From NCBI GenBank assembly GCA_913058265.1, contig CAJXPQ010000006.1:62001-126000 (forward strand): a stretch of DNA of 64,000 bases, read 5' to 3'. The DNA comes from an uncultured Oligoflexia bacterium. Its GTDB lineage: Bacteria > Bdellovibrionota > Bacteriovoracia > Bacteriovoracales > Bacteriovoracaceae. The translations under genes and the position numbers were made by a program. Position 1 is the stretch's first letter. Every line of letters starts with the position of its first letter. This document shows, in pieces, positions 44,917 to 53,305 of the stretch. Below the pieces are notes generated by a model that saw nothing but the letters and a program-made list of their open reading frames with translations, was not told where the DNA came from and searched no databases.

Positions 44917-47275
44917 GACGACTAATATACCTAGAGAACCTATTGATCTACAACTTATTGAGTGGCCAGAAGTTGAAAAACTAGTACAAAACTGTGCCTT
45001 TTTTGATGAAACCAAGAATAATATAACAAATACGACCCATGACCTTGTATTCATTCAAAATATACTAGCGAATACGAGTACCTTAATTCACTTTGCCAAC
45101 GATCAAGATTTTCTCTCACTTGTTTCGAGTATGCTAACTTTAAGCTCTGATTTTTTGTCAAAAAATGAACTGATTAAGCTCAAAAAATCTCATGCGATTC
45201 CATTAAGTGAAATACACACAATTCTAACCTTTATAGAGTTCTATAAAGAACATTTTCGCACTATTCATAAATATTTTCCTGATGAAGTTAATTTTGATCA
45301 GAACAGATTTATGCAACTGATTAACAAAGATATCCTAAAAGAGTTCAGATCATTTGTTTCACAAGATGGTGAGATTAATCTTGAAAGACACCCACAGGTT
45401 AGGCATCTTATAGTTAAAATTAGAACAATTGAAGAGACTATAAGAAGTTCCTTAAACCACAGTCTTAGTAGCCCTGATCTTAGTAGTAAAATACAGTTTT
45501 CAACAATAGATATCATTAATGATAGATACGTTATTCCAATTAAGAGTGATGCTTACAACCGATCAATCGGTACAATTGTCCATCGCTCTGATAGCGGGAA
45601 TACACTTTATGTTGAGCCTAAGAACATTTCAAAATTAAATTATCAAAGAGTTGAACTACTAGTTGAACTCACAGCAATTATTAACAAAATTGAAGCTAAA
45701 CTTACTAAAACACTTCAATTACACTTGCCAAGTATCACACATATTATGGACTTTACTTTTTTACTTGACGATATTTCTGCCAGAGTTAAATTTGCTATTG
45801 ATCACGAATTAAATTTCCCCATTTTAACTGAGCGTATGGGCTTCAAATATAAGGAAGCTTTTCATCTTTTAATAAAAGACCCCATTAAGAATGATATCTC
45901 TCTAGATGAAGATCACGAGGGACTCATCATTTCTGGTCCAAATACTGGTGGAAAGACAGCTACACTTAAGCTTCTCGCCATCAATCAGCTATTAGTTAGA
46001 GCCGGGCTATATGTACCCTGTAGTGAGTGCGAAATGCATCTTTACGACTGTCTTTTTTATTATGGTAACGATAATCAAGATATTAATAATGGTTTAAGTT
46101 CTTTCTCTGCAGAGGTCCATGGCTATACAAATCTCTTTAATCAACTCAAAGAGACTAATCTTATTTTAATTGATGAAATTTTTAATTCTACATCATCAGA
46201 AGAGGCATCTGCCTTAGCTATTGCTCTCTTTGAAAATATTAATAGTTATAAAAAGTCCCATATTATTGTTTCCTCTCATCATCAAACTTTAAAAACTCTC
46301 CTCCACCAGAATGATAAATTTATTTCTGCACATGTTGGTTTTAATATGGACAATAATACTCCTACATATAAATTACAGTATGGTTCTCCTGGAGCGTCAC
46401 AGGCACTTAGAATTTTCAAGCACATAACTTCTAAAGATGATCATTTTAGAAATATTTATGAGCGATCTATACAATTGCTTGATAATAAATCTCTTCACTA
46501 TGAAAAATTACTCGACTCCCTTGCTCACAAAGAGCATGAACTTAATAAGACGCTTGCTAATAATAATCAAATAAATCATGAACTAAAAAATCAAAAGATG
46601 GCAATGCAGGGAGTGATCAAGATTAAAATTGATGATGCGGTTGCTAAGACTGAAAAGAAACTACATAAACTAATTGGTAAAGCAGAGCAACTTATACAAG
46701 ATGTTAAGCAAGGCTCACTAACAAAACCAAAGCAAGTTCATAGTAAAGGGCACTCAATATCAAGTGAGTTAAATACCTTTAAAGAGTCTGACTCAAGCGA
46801 CACCTCAAAGTACGTTAATTTATCAATACCTTCTCAATTTATTGAGGGTGAGCATTACTTTTCACTTAAACTTGAAAAGACTGTTGTACTTAAAAAGATA
46901 GAAGCAAATAAAAAACAGGCCCTCATTACTGTTGGCAATATATCAATGCGCGTTCCACTCACAACACTCAGAGTAGCCAATAAATCACAGGTTATAAATG
47001 TAAAACCTGATATTTCAATACAGGTTGAGACTGTCGAAAGAAGTAAAATTGAATATGATTGTCGGGGAATGCGATTAGAAGAGTTTGAAGCTTTGATCCA
47101 AAATATTAGCAGTGATCTTATGTTAGAAAAGATACCCTTCGTGACAATCATCCACGGCCATGGAACAGGTACTTTAAAAAGCTGGTTGCGCTCATTTGTA
47201 AAAAAGCACCCTGATCTTATGATTATTCCTAATGATACTGGAAATGATGGGGAGACTCAGGTTCAGCTAATTTAA
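44915..47275 (+). CDS. mutS2: Endonuclease MutS2 (ribosome collision factor RqcU)
   Basis: A 786-residue MutS2: clamp and lever helices, ATPase with Walker A GPNTGGKT (about 341-348) and Walker B LILIDE (about 415-420), a coiled-coil arm, a small KOW-like domain (about 645-690) and a C-terminal Smr domain (about 710-786) with DCRGMRLEEF and HGHGTGTLKSWLR. The residues after Walker B read IFNSTSSEEASALA where most MutS2 proteins have LGxGTDPxEGxALA, a notable divergence. MutS2 splits collided ribosomes and in some bacteria cleaves the mRNA through Smr. The start at 44915 is required to include the first helix; no strong ribosome-binding site is visible. Confidence 0.94.
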   Translation: MTTNIPREPIDLQLIEWPEVEKLVQNCAFFDETKNNITNTTHDLVFIQNILANTSTLIHFANDQDFLSLVSSMLTLSSDFLSKNELIKLKKSHAIPLSEIHTILTFIEFYKEHFRTIHKYFPDEVNFDQNRFMQLINKDILKEFRSFVSQDGEINLERHPQVRHLIVKIRTIEETIRSSLNHSLSSPDLSSKIQFSTIDIINDRYVIPIKSDAYNRSIGTIVHRSDSGNTLYVEPKNISKLNYQRVELLVELTAIINKIEAKLTKTLQLHLPSITHIMDFTFLLDDISARVKFAIDHELNFPILTERMGFKYKEAFHLLIKDPIKNDISLDEDHEGLIISGPNTGGKTATLKLLAINQLLVRAGLYVPCSECEMHLYDCLFYYGNDNQDINNGLSSFSAEVHGYTNLFNQLKETNLILIDEIFNSTSSEEASALAIALFENINSYKKSHIIVSSHHQTLKTLLHQNDKFISAHVGFNMDNNTPTYKLQYGSPGASQALRIFKHITSKDDHFRNIYERSIQLLDNKSLHYEKLLDSLAHKEHELNKTLANNNQINHELKNQKMAMQGVIKIKIDDAVAKTEKKLHKLIGKAEQLIQDVKQGSLTKPKQVHSKGHSISSELNTFKESDSSDTSKYVNLSIPSQFIEGEHYFSLKLEKTVVLKKIEANKKQALITVGNISMRVPLTTLRVANKSQVINVKPDISIQVETVERSKIEYDCRGMRLEEFEALIQNISSDLMLEKIPFVTIIHGHGTGTLKSWLRSFVKKHPDLMIIPNDTGNDGETQVQLI

Positions 47276-48046
47276 ACCTGGAGCATCGTCGATCATATTA
47301 CCAATTCTCCAAGGTCTAAACATTAGAGTTTCATCTTCATGAGAAAATCCAGGGATTGGTAGTGAGAATGAGAACCATACAAGTATAGCTCTTCCTTTTA
47401 TATTTTCGAAAGGGACAAACCCCCACATTCTTGAGTCTGAAGAGAAATCTCTATTATCACCCATTACAAAGAAATGTCCTTCTGGAACTGTAATACGTGG
47501 AAAGTTTGCTGTGAATGCATTGTCTTCATGAACTTGTGAAATATGAGTATGTTCACCTGTTTGAGTTTTAAAAAACCTAAAATTAAAGTCTTTGTACTTT
47601 TCATCCATATCATCCATGATTTCTTTTCCATCAAAATCAAGCATTTCTATTGGAGAATCATTTACGTAAACTCTCTTCTCAATGACCTCAATAGTCTCAC
47701 CTGGTAGCCCCACAACTCTTTTAATATAGTTTAGATCTGGGTTCTCTGGATATTTAAACACAACGACATCACCTCGTTTAGGATCAGAGGCTTCTGTAAT
47801 ATATGTAGGGTCCGAAAACCAGTCTGAAAATGGTACCTTAAATCCGTAGGAAAACTTATTAACGAGAATAAAGTCACCTATTAGAAGTGTTGGAATCATT
47901 GAACCAGATGGAATTTTAAATGGTTCAAATAATACCGAGCGAAAGCTTAGTACGACAACAATTATTAAAATAATTGATTTTGTCTCTTTGATGAACTTTT
48001 CTTTCTTAGTAAGTCCGCTTGTATCTTTCTTTTTGAAACCAAACAT
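47267..48046 (-). CDS. lepB: Signal peptidase I
   Basis: LepB removes signal peptides from exported preproteins. The 259-residue protein has one N-terminal membrane helix (about 22-40), catalytic Ser49 in IPSGSMIPTL, catalytic Lys109 in YIKRVVGLPGE, and the conserved GHFFVMGDNRDFSSDSRMWG. Its end overlaps the mutS2 end by 9 nt, tail to tail. It starts 4 nt after the penicillin-binding protein stop, with AGGGA as ribosome-binding site. Confidence 0.96.
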   Translation of the reverse strand: MFGFKKKDTSGLTKKEKFIKETKSIILIIVVVLSFRSVLFEPFKIPSGSMIPTLLIGDFILVNKFSYGFKVPFSDWFSDPTYITEASDPKRGDVVVFKYPENPDLNYIKRVVGLPGETIEVIEKRVYVNDSPIEMLDFDGKEIMDDMDEKYKDFNFRFFKTQTGEHTHISQVHEDNAFTANFPRITVPEGHFFVMGDNRDFSSDSRMWGFVPFENIKGRAILVWFSFSLPIPGFSHEDETLMFRPWRIGNMIDDAPGLN

Positions 48047-48050
48047 TTCT

Positions 48051-49253
48051 TTATCCCTGCTTTTTATGGTGCTTTAAGTAGTAATACTGGATTATATCTT
48101 TTGCTAGCACTGTTGATTTTATATACCATTTATTAACATTTACGATCATTATACAGATTGATATTCCTGCGTCATCAGAATTCTTTGGCTTAGCATAGCT
48201 TACAAACCAATCGCGCTTACCATAGGGTACACCACCGGTAATCGAACCTGTTTTCCCGCCGATAGTAATATTCTTTATACGTTTTGTTTTCCAAGGCCTA
48301 AAAGCACCTCTGGCGGTCCCTTTCTTTACTGTTAACTCCATCATCGTTTGCATCTTACTCGCCGTATCCTTAGATAAGACTCGATCAATATTATAACTAG
48401 ATTTCCACACGACTCTATCGTTCTCTTGGTCTGTAACAGAGTTTATGACTGAAGGTTTTATTAACACTCCATCATTGGCCACAATGGATGCAATAACCGC
48501 TCCATGGAACGGACTTATTGTTGTTTCTCGATTAAAGCCTGATGCCATTTCTGCCAAACTATAACTATCATAATGCTGAAAAAGTTTAGAGCCTCCGACG
48601 TCAAGAAGCTGTGGTAAATCCTTATTAAAGCCAAAGCGATTGGCCATATATGTAAGACCTTGAACATTTGTATTCTTGATTGCCGCCTTACCAAAAACAA
48701 CGTTATTACTTCTCGCAAAAGCTTTGGCGAATGGAATACTTCGACTCCATCTATTCTTCCTATCTTTCAATTGATACTTATATAAAGTTGAAGATTTTCC
48801 AGAGTAGGTAAAAAGAGATTTATCGTCGACTTTAGTATTCTCAATTAATTCTGCCGCAGTAATAACTTTAAAAATACTTGCAGCTGGGTTTGTACTTGAA
48901 AAAGTTAGATTCTTTCCGAACACTCTTCCTTTTCGAGCATAATCGATAGCCGATAGAACTTTCCCTGTATTATTATCCAGAACAACAACGGAAGTATAGT
49001 CAGTGCCATATCGTCGAAGTTGCTTCTTTATATAGTTAGTTAAGTCTTCATTTAATGAATAGTTTAAAACATAGTTTCTTTCTGATATCTCAACTGTCGT
49101 AGGCCAGGTTTTTGAGCTAAAAATTTGCTTTGTGATTTCGCCACTCATAACCACAGGGTCTAAAGGCTGTAGACTCAGGTCTTTATAAAAGTTAAAGTTG
49201 GAAAATACAGGTGTTGAAAAGCATAATACTAGAATCGCTAAAATATTATTCAT
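48051..49253 (-). CDS. Penicillin-binding transpeptidase, single-domain
   Basis: A 400-residue exported protein (signal MNNILAILVLCFSTPVFS) with all three transpeptidase motifs: SIFK (Ser126-Lys129), SNN (182-184) and KTGS (334-337). It looks like the isolated transpeptidase domain of a class A protein (SVVVLDNNTGKVLSAIDY). There is no glycosyltransferase domain and no PBP-dimer domain, so it is unusually short for a crosslinking enzyme. The cleavable-looking signal suggests a periplasmic form. The ATG at 49253 overlaps rlmE by 8 nt; a TTG four codons upstream is an alternative. It should be a monofunctional peptidoglycan crosslinker or L,D-independent modifying enzyme; precise role unknown. 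Confidence 0.9.
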   Translation of the reverse strand: MNNILAILVLCFSTPVFSNFNFYKDLSLQPLDPVVMSGEITKQIFSSKTWPTTVEISERNYVLNYSLNEDLTNYIKKQLRRYGTDYTSVVVLDNNTGKVLSAIDYARKGRVFGKNLTFSSTNPAASIFKVITAAELIENTKVDDKSLFTYSGKSSTLYKYQLKDRKNRWSRSIPFAKAFARSNNVVFGKAAIKNTNVQGLTYMANRFGFNKDLPQLLDVGGSKLFQHYDSYSLAEMASGFNRETTISPFHGAVIASIVANDGVLIKPSVINSVTDQENDRVVWKSSYNIDRVLSKDTASKMQTMMELTVKKGTARGAFRPWKTKRIKNITIGGKTGSITGGVPYGKRDWFVSYAKPKNSDDAGISICIMIVNVNKWYIKSTVLAKDIIQYYYLKHHKKQG

Positions 49254-49842
49254 TTTTGAATCCAATTCCTATTACGAAGAACTCTTTACTTACACTACGA
49301 GTAGATTTTGGCTTTAGAAAATGAAATTTTTCAAACATATGTCTCTGTTGTTTTAAATATTGTTGAGCATCGTTGCTATCAAATACTTTAATAACAAAAT
49401 TGCCTCCTTCCTTTAAAAAATTTGGAAGGTGGTAAAAAACCATTTCGACAAGTTGTAAACTTCGTGTTTGATCAACGGATTTTATCCCTGTTGTATTTGG
49501 TGCCATATCTGAAATTAGTGCATCAAATTTATCCTGCATACCCAGCTCTTCTAAATTTTTAACGTCGTTAACGTCTTTCTCATACACGGTAACATTAGAA
49601 ATAGTATTCAGTTTTTGATTTACTTCTTTGATATCGATACCTATTACACGTCCCTTATCACCAACTTTTTTCGCTGTATACTGAGTCCATGAGCCCGGGT
49701 GATAGCCTAAATCAAATACTTTATCACCCTTAGTGAGGATCTTATATTTTTGATCAATTTCTTCTAGTTTATAGATACTTCGAGCAAGGTAGTTTTCTTT
49801 TTTTGCTTTATTATAATAATGATCTTTTACTTTAAATCCCAT
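49246..49842 (-). CDS. rlmE: FtsJ-like (RlmE) 2'-O-ribose rRNA methyltransferase
   Basis: A 198-residue Rossmann methyltransferase that methylates the 2'-OH of a 23S rRNA uridine (U2552 in Escherichia coli) using SAM. It shows the N-terminal Lys region (YLARSIYKLEEIDQKYKIL), the SAM loop FDLGYHPGSWTQY, the catalytic Asp in DALISDMAPNTTG and the Lys in FVIKVFDS, completing with Glu near the end (SKEFFVIG). The SAM loop reads GYHPGSW instead of the usual GAAPGGW, so it could be a divergent FtsJ homologue. It directly abuts the sigma-54 activator stop. Confidence 0.9.
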   Translation of the reverse strand: MGFKVKDHYYNKAKKENYLARSIYKLEEIDQKYKILTKGDKVFDLGYHPGSWTQYTAKKVGDKGRVIGIDIKEVNQKLNTISNVTVYEKDVNDVKNLEELGMQDKFDALISDMAPNTTGIKSVDQTRSLQLVEMVFYHLPNFLKEGGNFVIKVFDSNDAQQYLKQQRHMFEKFHFLKPKSTRSVSKEFFVIGIGFKNE

Positions 49843-50760
49843 TTACCCGGCCAAGTTATTTTCTTTTTTATAGTACCTTCTATCTATACCATACTTTCTC
49901 AACTTTGAAATGAAAGTGACTTTACTAATTCCCAATTCTAGAGCGGAATTATTCACCTTGCCTTTATTTTTAATCATTATTTTCTCAAATATATCCCTTT
50001 CAAATACTTCATGTTGATATCTGTAGTTAAACTGCTGATTAGACTTCATTTGATTATTTGTTTTATTTAGCCATGTTGGTACGTCGCTCAGTGTCAACCT
50101 TCTTTTGTTTTGTAAGAGTAACATTTCAATTGTCCCTTTTAGCTCTCTATAGTTTCCTGGCCAAGAGTATTCAAACAAGGCATTTAAAAGCTCTTCATCC
50201 CATAAACTAGTAACATTATAATACTCAGATAAATCCTCTATGATCCCCATGATTATTTGGAGTTTATTTTCGCTATCATTTATCGATTTTAACTTTGTTT
50301 CAAATAATCTCAGTCTGTAGTAAAGATCCTCTCTGAACTCTGCAGCAATCACCATTTGTTCTAGGTCTTTATTAGTGGCGTAAATAAACCTGCCTCGAAA
50401 ACGGTGAGACTTATTGCTACCCACTGGGTAGAACTCCTTCTCCTCTAGGACCGTTAATAGTTTTGCTTGCTGCCCTAGAGTTAACTCTCCAATTTCATCC
50501 AAAAAAATTGTTCCATCTTCGACTTGGTCGAAATAACCCAACTTATCAGTCATGGCACCTGTGAAGGAGCCCTTCACATGTCCAAAAAGTTCAGACTCAA
50601 ATAAGTTTTCACATATTGCTGCAACATTAATATGCAGAAATTTTCGACATGACCTTGATGATTTACTATGTATCTTCTTTGCTAATAGAGTTTTACCTGA
50701 GCCTGTAGGGCCTGTTATTAGGATGGGTTTATTTTGTTCTAAGACTTCAAGTTTATTCAT
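49843..50760 (-). CDS. Sigma-54-dependent transcription activator lacking a sensor domain
   Basis: A 305-residue activator made only of the AAA+ domain and a Fis-type helix-turn-helix. Motifs: Walker A ITGPTGSGKTLLAKK, the sigma-54 contact loop GSFTGA (canonical GAFTGA), Walker B GTIFLDEIGEL, the FREDLYYRLRLFE segment and WPGNYRELKG. The C-terminal helix-turn-helix is NSALELGISKVTFISKLRKYG. The start at 50760 has AGAGAGG 5 nt upstream; an upstream TTG has none. With no receiver, GAF or PAS domain, control must come from a partner protein or from expression level, as with PspF-type activators. Confidence 0.93.
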   Translation of the reverse strand: MNKLEVLEQNKPILITGPTGSGKTLLAKKIHSKSSRSCRKFLHINVAAICENLFESELFGHVKGSFTGAMTDKLGYFDQVEDGTIFLDEIGELTLGQQAKLLTVLEEKEFYPVGSNKSHRFRGRFIYATNKDLEQMVIAAEFREDLYYRLRLFETKLKSINDSENKLQIIMGIIEDLSEYYNVTSLWDEELLNALFEYSWPGNYRELKGTIEMLLLQNKRRLTLSDVPTWLNKTNNQMKSNQQFNYRYQHEVFERDIFEKIMIKNKGKVNNSALELGISKVTFISKLRKYGIDRRYYKKENNLAG

Positions 50761-50814
50761 AAGATCCTCTCTTTTAGATCTTATAGTTTTGGACTTTCCC
50801 AATAGCTACAATGA

Positions 50815-50946
50815 TTAAGTATATGTAGTCTTTTTTTCAGTTTTGAATTTGCTTTGAAGAAAATCTATCAGCACCGGAAAGCTTAACTCTAACATCTCTT
50901 CAAAAAGACTTGGTATATACAAATCGAGCACTGTGACAGGGCTCAT
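50815..50946 (-). CDS. Possible 43-residue protein upstream of the sigma-54 activator
   Basis: A short minus-strand frame (MSPVTVLDLYIPSLFEEMLE and onward, ending KTTYT) with AGGGTG 3-4 nt before its ATG. The composition looks protein-like: two amphipathic hydrophobic segments followed by a basic tail. It ends 54 nt before the activator start, so it would be the first gene of that transcript. It might be a regulator of the sensorless activator, but the length is near the limit for chance, so the call is tentative. Confidence 0.35.
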   Translation of the reverse strand: MSPVTVLDLYIPSLFEEMLELSFPVLIDFLQSKFKTEKKTTYT

Positions 50947-51270
50947 ATCACCCTTTATATGGCTTTCTAATCATCTAAAATCATTACGAATTTCACTTAA
51001 CTTATGTTTAATCTTTGATTTGATTTTGGTTAATAATGTGGACAAGTTTGTAGTTCGAAGTGACATATTCTTACTTCTAGTTAAACTAAAATCCTTTATT
51101 CAACAGTTATTAGTTAGTTATCAACAGTAAAGAAAGCTGACTATCTTCTCCCTGCACTATCTATCATCAACTGTGAATTCTTTAATTTCAGTGACTTATA
51201 TGTTGTCAAGTATTACTCTTTATTAAGATAACTTAATTTAATAATAATTGACTAGAATAGTTATCCCCAT
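50947..51270 (+). other. Gene-poor interval
   Basis: About 320 nt of very AT-rich sequence between two minus-strand genes. A plus-strand 65-codon frame occurs at 50933-51130 but has no ribosome-binding site and a biased Leu/Ile/Ser composition, so it is not called. Sites resembling but not matching DnaA boxes (TTATCAACA, and TTGTCCACA on the other strand) are scattered here. I see no RNA gene or terminator. Confidence 0.5.
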
Positions 51271-51528
51271 TCAGGCGTCATGAAAAGCTAAAAACTCCAC
51301 AAAACCATCGTTTGCTACAGATACAGCGAAGATCTCATCTTCTCCACCCAAAGAATCCACAACATCTGTTACAAGACGCATAGTTCCATCTGTATTCACA
51401 TAAACAAATGGCTTAGCATTTTGTGAATCTTCTGACTTAGTACATGTTTGGTAACTTGAGAGAAACTCGTCGTAGAGCATATTTGATAAATTGGACTTAA
51501 GAATAATGACCTCCTTGCCATACTTCAA
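51271..51528 (-). CDS. Small hypothetical protein with an unusual start
   Basis: A frame of up to 85 codons whose second half looks like a real beta-rich domain (KPFVYVNTDGTMRLVTDVVD, EIFAVSVANDGFVEFLAFHD). The family is unknown. The best ribosome-binding site nearby, AAGGAGG at 51516-51510, lies inside the frame and is followed at correct spacing only by ATT (51504) or CTT, not by ATG, GTG or TTG. The upstream TTG at 51528 has no such site and the next ATG (51480) is unpreceded. A non-standard ATT start is therefore possible. There is also a short overlapping leader frame (ATG 51532, MVEVWQGGHYS, stop). Confidence 0.5.
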   Translation of the reverse strand: MKYGKEVIILKSNLSNMLYDEFLSSYQTCTKSEDSQNAKPFVYVNTDGTMRLVTDVVDSLGGEDEIFAVSVANDGFVEFLAFHDA

Positions 51529-51572
51529 CCATAGTTAATTGTAATAATATTTTGGATTACATACAAGCATAT

Positions 51573-51586
51573 TTCACTGGAGTGAA
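51573..51586. promoter_or_regulatory. Perfect 14-bp palindrome, candidate operator
   Basis: TTCACTGGAGTGAA is an exact inverted repeat (6-bp arms around GG) about 45 nt upstream of the small hypothetical gene and in the gap before the membrane-protein gene's stop. A consensus TATAAT follows on the plus strand at 51599. The symmetry fits binding of a dimeric regulator. Confidence 0.4.
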
Positions 51587-51668
51587 TTAGTTTTACGGTA
51601 TAATAGTGATTTAGGCCAAGAATGCATTAGTTTTACTAATAGCTAGGGTAAGTTTTGCTGAAGTAAGA

Positions 51669-53201
51669 TTATAGCTGAATAAAGTATTTTAAAATTTCCA
51701 TATCAAAGAAGATTTTACCAATGATACGAAGCCTGTTTTCTAGGTGTGAGTCCAACAAACAGACTAATATGTAGATGGCGTATATGATATTTCGTTTTGA
51801 CCTTAATCTGCTGATTGTTTGAAAGACCCACTCGATTGGAATTACCGCCAGTAAAGATAAAATCCAAATAAATGTAAAGCCTGCTACAAATTCTGGCTGA
51901 ATAAATACTCCAAACAAAATAAGAACTATTAAGCCGTAGAAAACTTGCTTAAATTTAAACTTATCAAATCCAACATAGGTAAGAAGTGTTCTCGAGCGAC
52001 CTGAGAGATAAAAAAGTCCCAAGATTAGTCCAACTGGGGAAATAACAAAGAAGGCCTTACGATTCAAGTGCTCCAACACAGTGCTTTCAGCTAAGTATAA
52101 GTTAAAAAAGCTAAACTCTATAGATTCGAATTTAAACCCAAAGATCATTAGAGCAATTGCGAATCCTAGTATATTATATTTCAGCCATTGCTGCTTAAAC
52201 CACTGAGTTCTCTCTTTGAAATAAAAGAAATATGAAATGATTATACCAACTGGAACGAGGAGAAAATTAACAGGATTAATCATGGCCATATAACTGCCCA
52301 CTAAGCCTGTAAAAAGCCCCGCTCTATAAGTCCCACTGTGACTACTCCAGACTAAAGACCAAAGCCATAAGATCGATACAGTCGTCGTCATAGTTGAAAA
52401 GAAATCTAGGCCTAAAATCTTAGAGAATGACCATGTACTTACGATTGCATATACACCAAGAAGTGCCAGCCTTCGTGAAAAGAGATATCTCATCAAACAA
52501 TAAAAAGAAAAAATAAATAGACCTAAACCAAAAAAATAAAAATGAAAGCACCATATAAGATTATAAAGCTTAGGGATTGAAACAAAGGGCGTATAAATAA
52601 AGCTTAAAAAGTTCCACAGAAATGCGCTTACATTCTCGCTGGGGTCTAAATACAGTTTTAATGCGTCTATGTTTTGAAAAAGTTGAACTTCGGGTAAAGA
52701 TATAATGAATGTAAAGCCTGTTAATAAGAGAATCGTTCTTTCGAATGAATCCATGTACTTCATTTCACCAAATTGAGATATCATAGATTCTTCTATGATT
52801 TTCCCCCTGGTAGGCCATGAATAAAAGAGTCCTACGATCGCAAAAAAGCCCCAAAAAATATACTGATGAAGAACGCCGGGAAAAAGGGAAAAAATATTGA
52901 AGAGGAGAATCATTCCAATACTTCCCAGAGTGATTCTGTACACAATCCTTTCCATGGAAGAATTTGCCCGGTAGTAGATCTTCAGTCTATTATCAATTTC
53001 TTTACCAAAGAAGTACCATTGACCACCCATAAAAAGCAGGTATACGAGTAGAATACCTGACTGAATAAGCAAGTTGAGGTCTTCCGTATCCTGTAACCAT
53101 AAAGGTATCAACAGGAACGTAAAGTATATAAGTATCCGATTTATAAAGAATTTATACTTTAACTTTAAGTATTCCGACTTTTTTACTAAGGTTTTTTCCA
53201 T
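51669..53201 (-). CDS. Polytopic inner-membrane protein of unknown function
   Basis: A 510-residue protein with about eleven to twelve hydrophobic helices and no recognisable motif. The topology (many helices, with a hydrophilic segment after the first pair and no large soluble domain) resembles DUF2723/PMT-like or Wzy-like membrane enzymes, but none of their catalytic signatures is evident. It is divergently transcribed from fliD with a long, structured leader, and no SD-like sequence precedes its ATG. I cannot assign a function. Confidence 0.8.
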   Translation of the reverse strand: MEKTLVKKSEYLKLKYKFFINRILIYFTFLLIPLWLQDTEDLNLLIQSGILLVYLLFMGGQWYFFGKEIDNRLKIYYRANSSMERIVYRITLGSIGMILLFNIFSLFPGVLHQYIFWGFFAIVGLFYSWPTRGKIIEESMISQFGEMKYMDSFERTILLLTGFTFIISLPEVQLFQNIDALKLYLDPSENVSAFLWNFLSFIYTPFVSIPKLYNLIWCFHFYFFGLGLFIFSFYCLMRYLFSRRLALLGVYAIVSTWSFSKILGLDFFSTMTTTVSILWLWSLVWSSHSGTYRAGLFTGLVGSYMAMINPVNFLLVPVGIIISYFFYFKERTQWFKQQWLKYNILGFAIALMIFGFKFESIEFSFFNLYLAESTVLEHLNRKAFFVISPVGLILGLFYLSGRSRTLLTYVGFDKFKFKQVFYGLIVLILFGVFIQPEFVAGFTFIWILSLLAVIPIEWVFQTISRLRSKRNIIYAIYILVCLLDSHLENRLRIIGKIFFDMEILKYFIQL

Positions 53202-53218
53202 AATACCCGACTAGTATA

Positions 53219-53243
53219 GTAAGGGTTGCAACACAACTCTTAC
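53219..53243. promoter_or_regulatory. Strong hairpin in the leader of the 510-residue gene
   Basis: GTAAGGGTTG, a five-base loop and CAACTCTTAC form a 10-bp stem (one G-T pair). On the minus strand it ends 18 nt before the start codon, a position where folding could mask ribosome binding. Confidence 0.5.
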
Positions 53244-53267
53244 CCAATCCTAATTTATCCTAATCCC

Positions 53268-53297
53268 AAAGCCCCCTACCCAGGGGCTTTTTTTATT
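53268..53297 (+). terminator. Terminator-like hairpin in the divergent fliD upstream region
   Basis: AAAGCCCC, a short loop and GGGGCTTT are followed on the plus strand by a T run. It lies upstream of the fliD promoter although no plus-strand gene precedes it, so it may insulate fliD from antisense read-through or end a small RNA. In the minus direction it lacks a T run. Confidence 0.75.
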
Positions 53298-53305
53298 GTC
53301 TCCAA

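Noticed and set aside
44917-45054. N-terminal extension of rqcH (46 residues upstream)
   Set aside because: The extension is antisense to the start of mutS2, has low-quality composition and would add nothing conserved; the ATG at 44916 matches the family N-terminus.
50933-51130. A 65-codon plus-strand frame in the gap upstream of the sigma-54 activator
   Set aside because: It has no ribosome-binding site, its composition (Leu, Ile and Ser rich) fits chance translation of AT-rich DNA, and it overlaps the more protein-like minus-strand 43-codon frame.
51031-51270. Replication-origin-like DnaA boxes (TTATCAACA, TTGTCCACA)
   Set aside because: Each has a mismatch to the TTATCCACA consensus, they are few and unordered, and no dnaA, dnaN or gidA is nearby.
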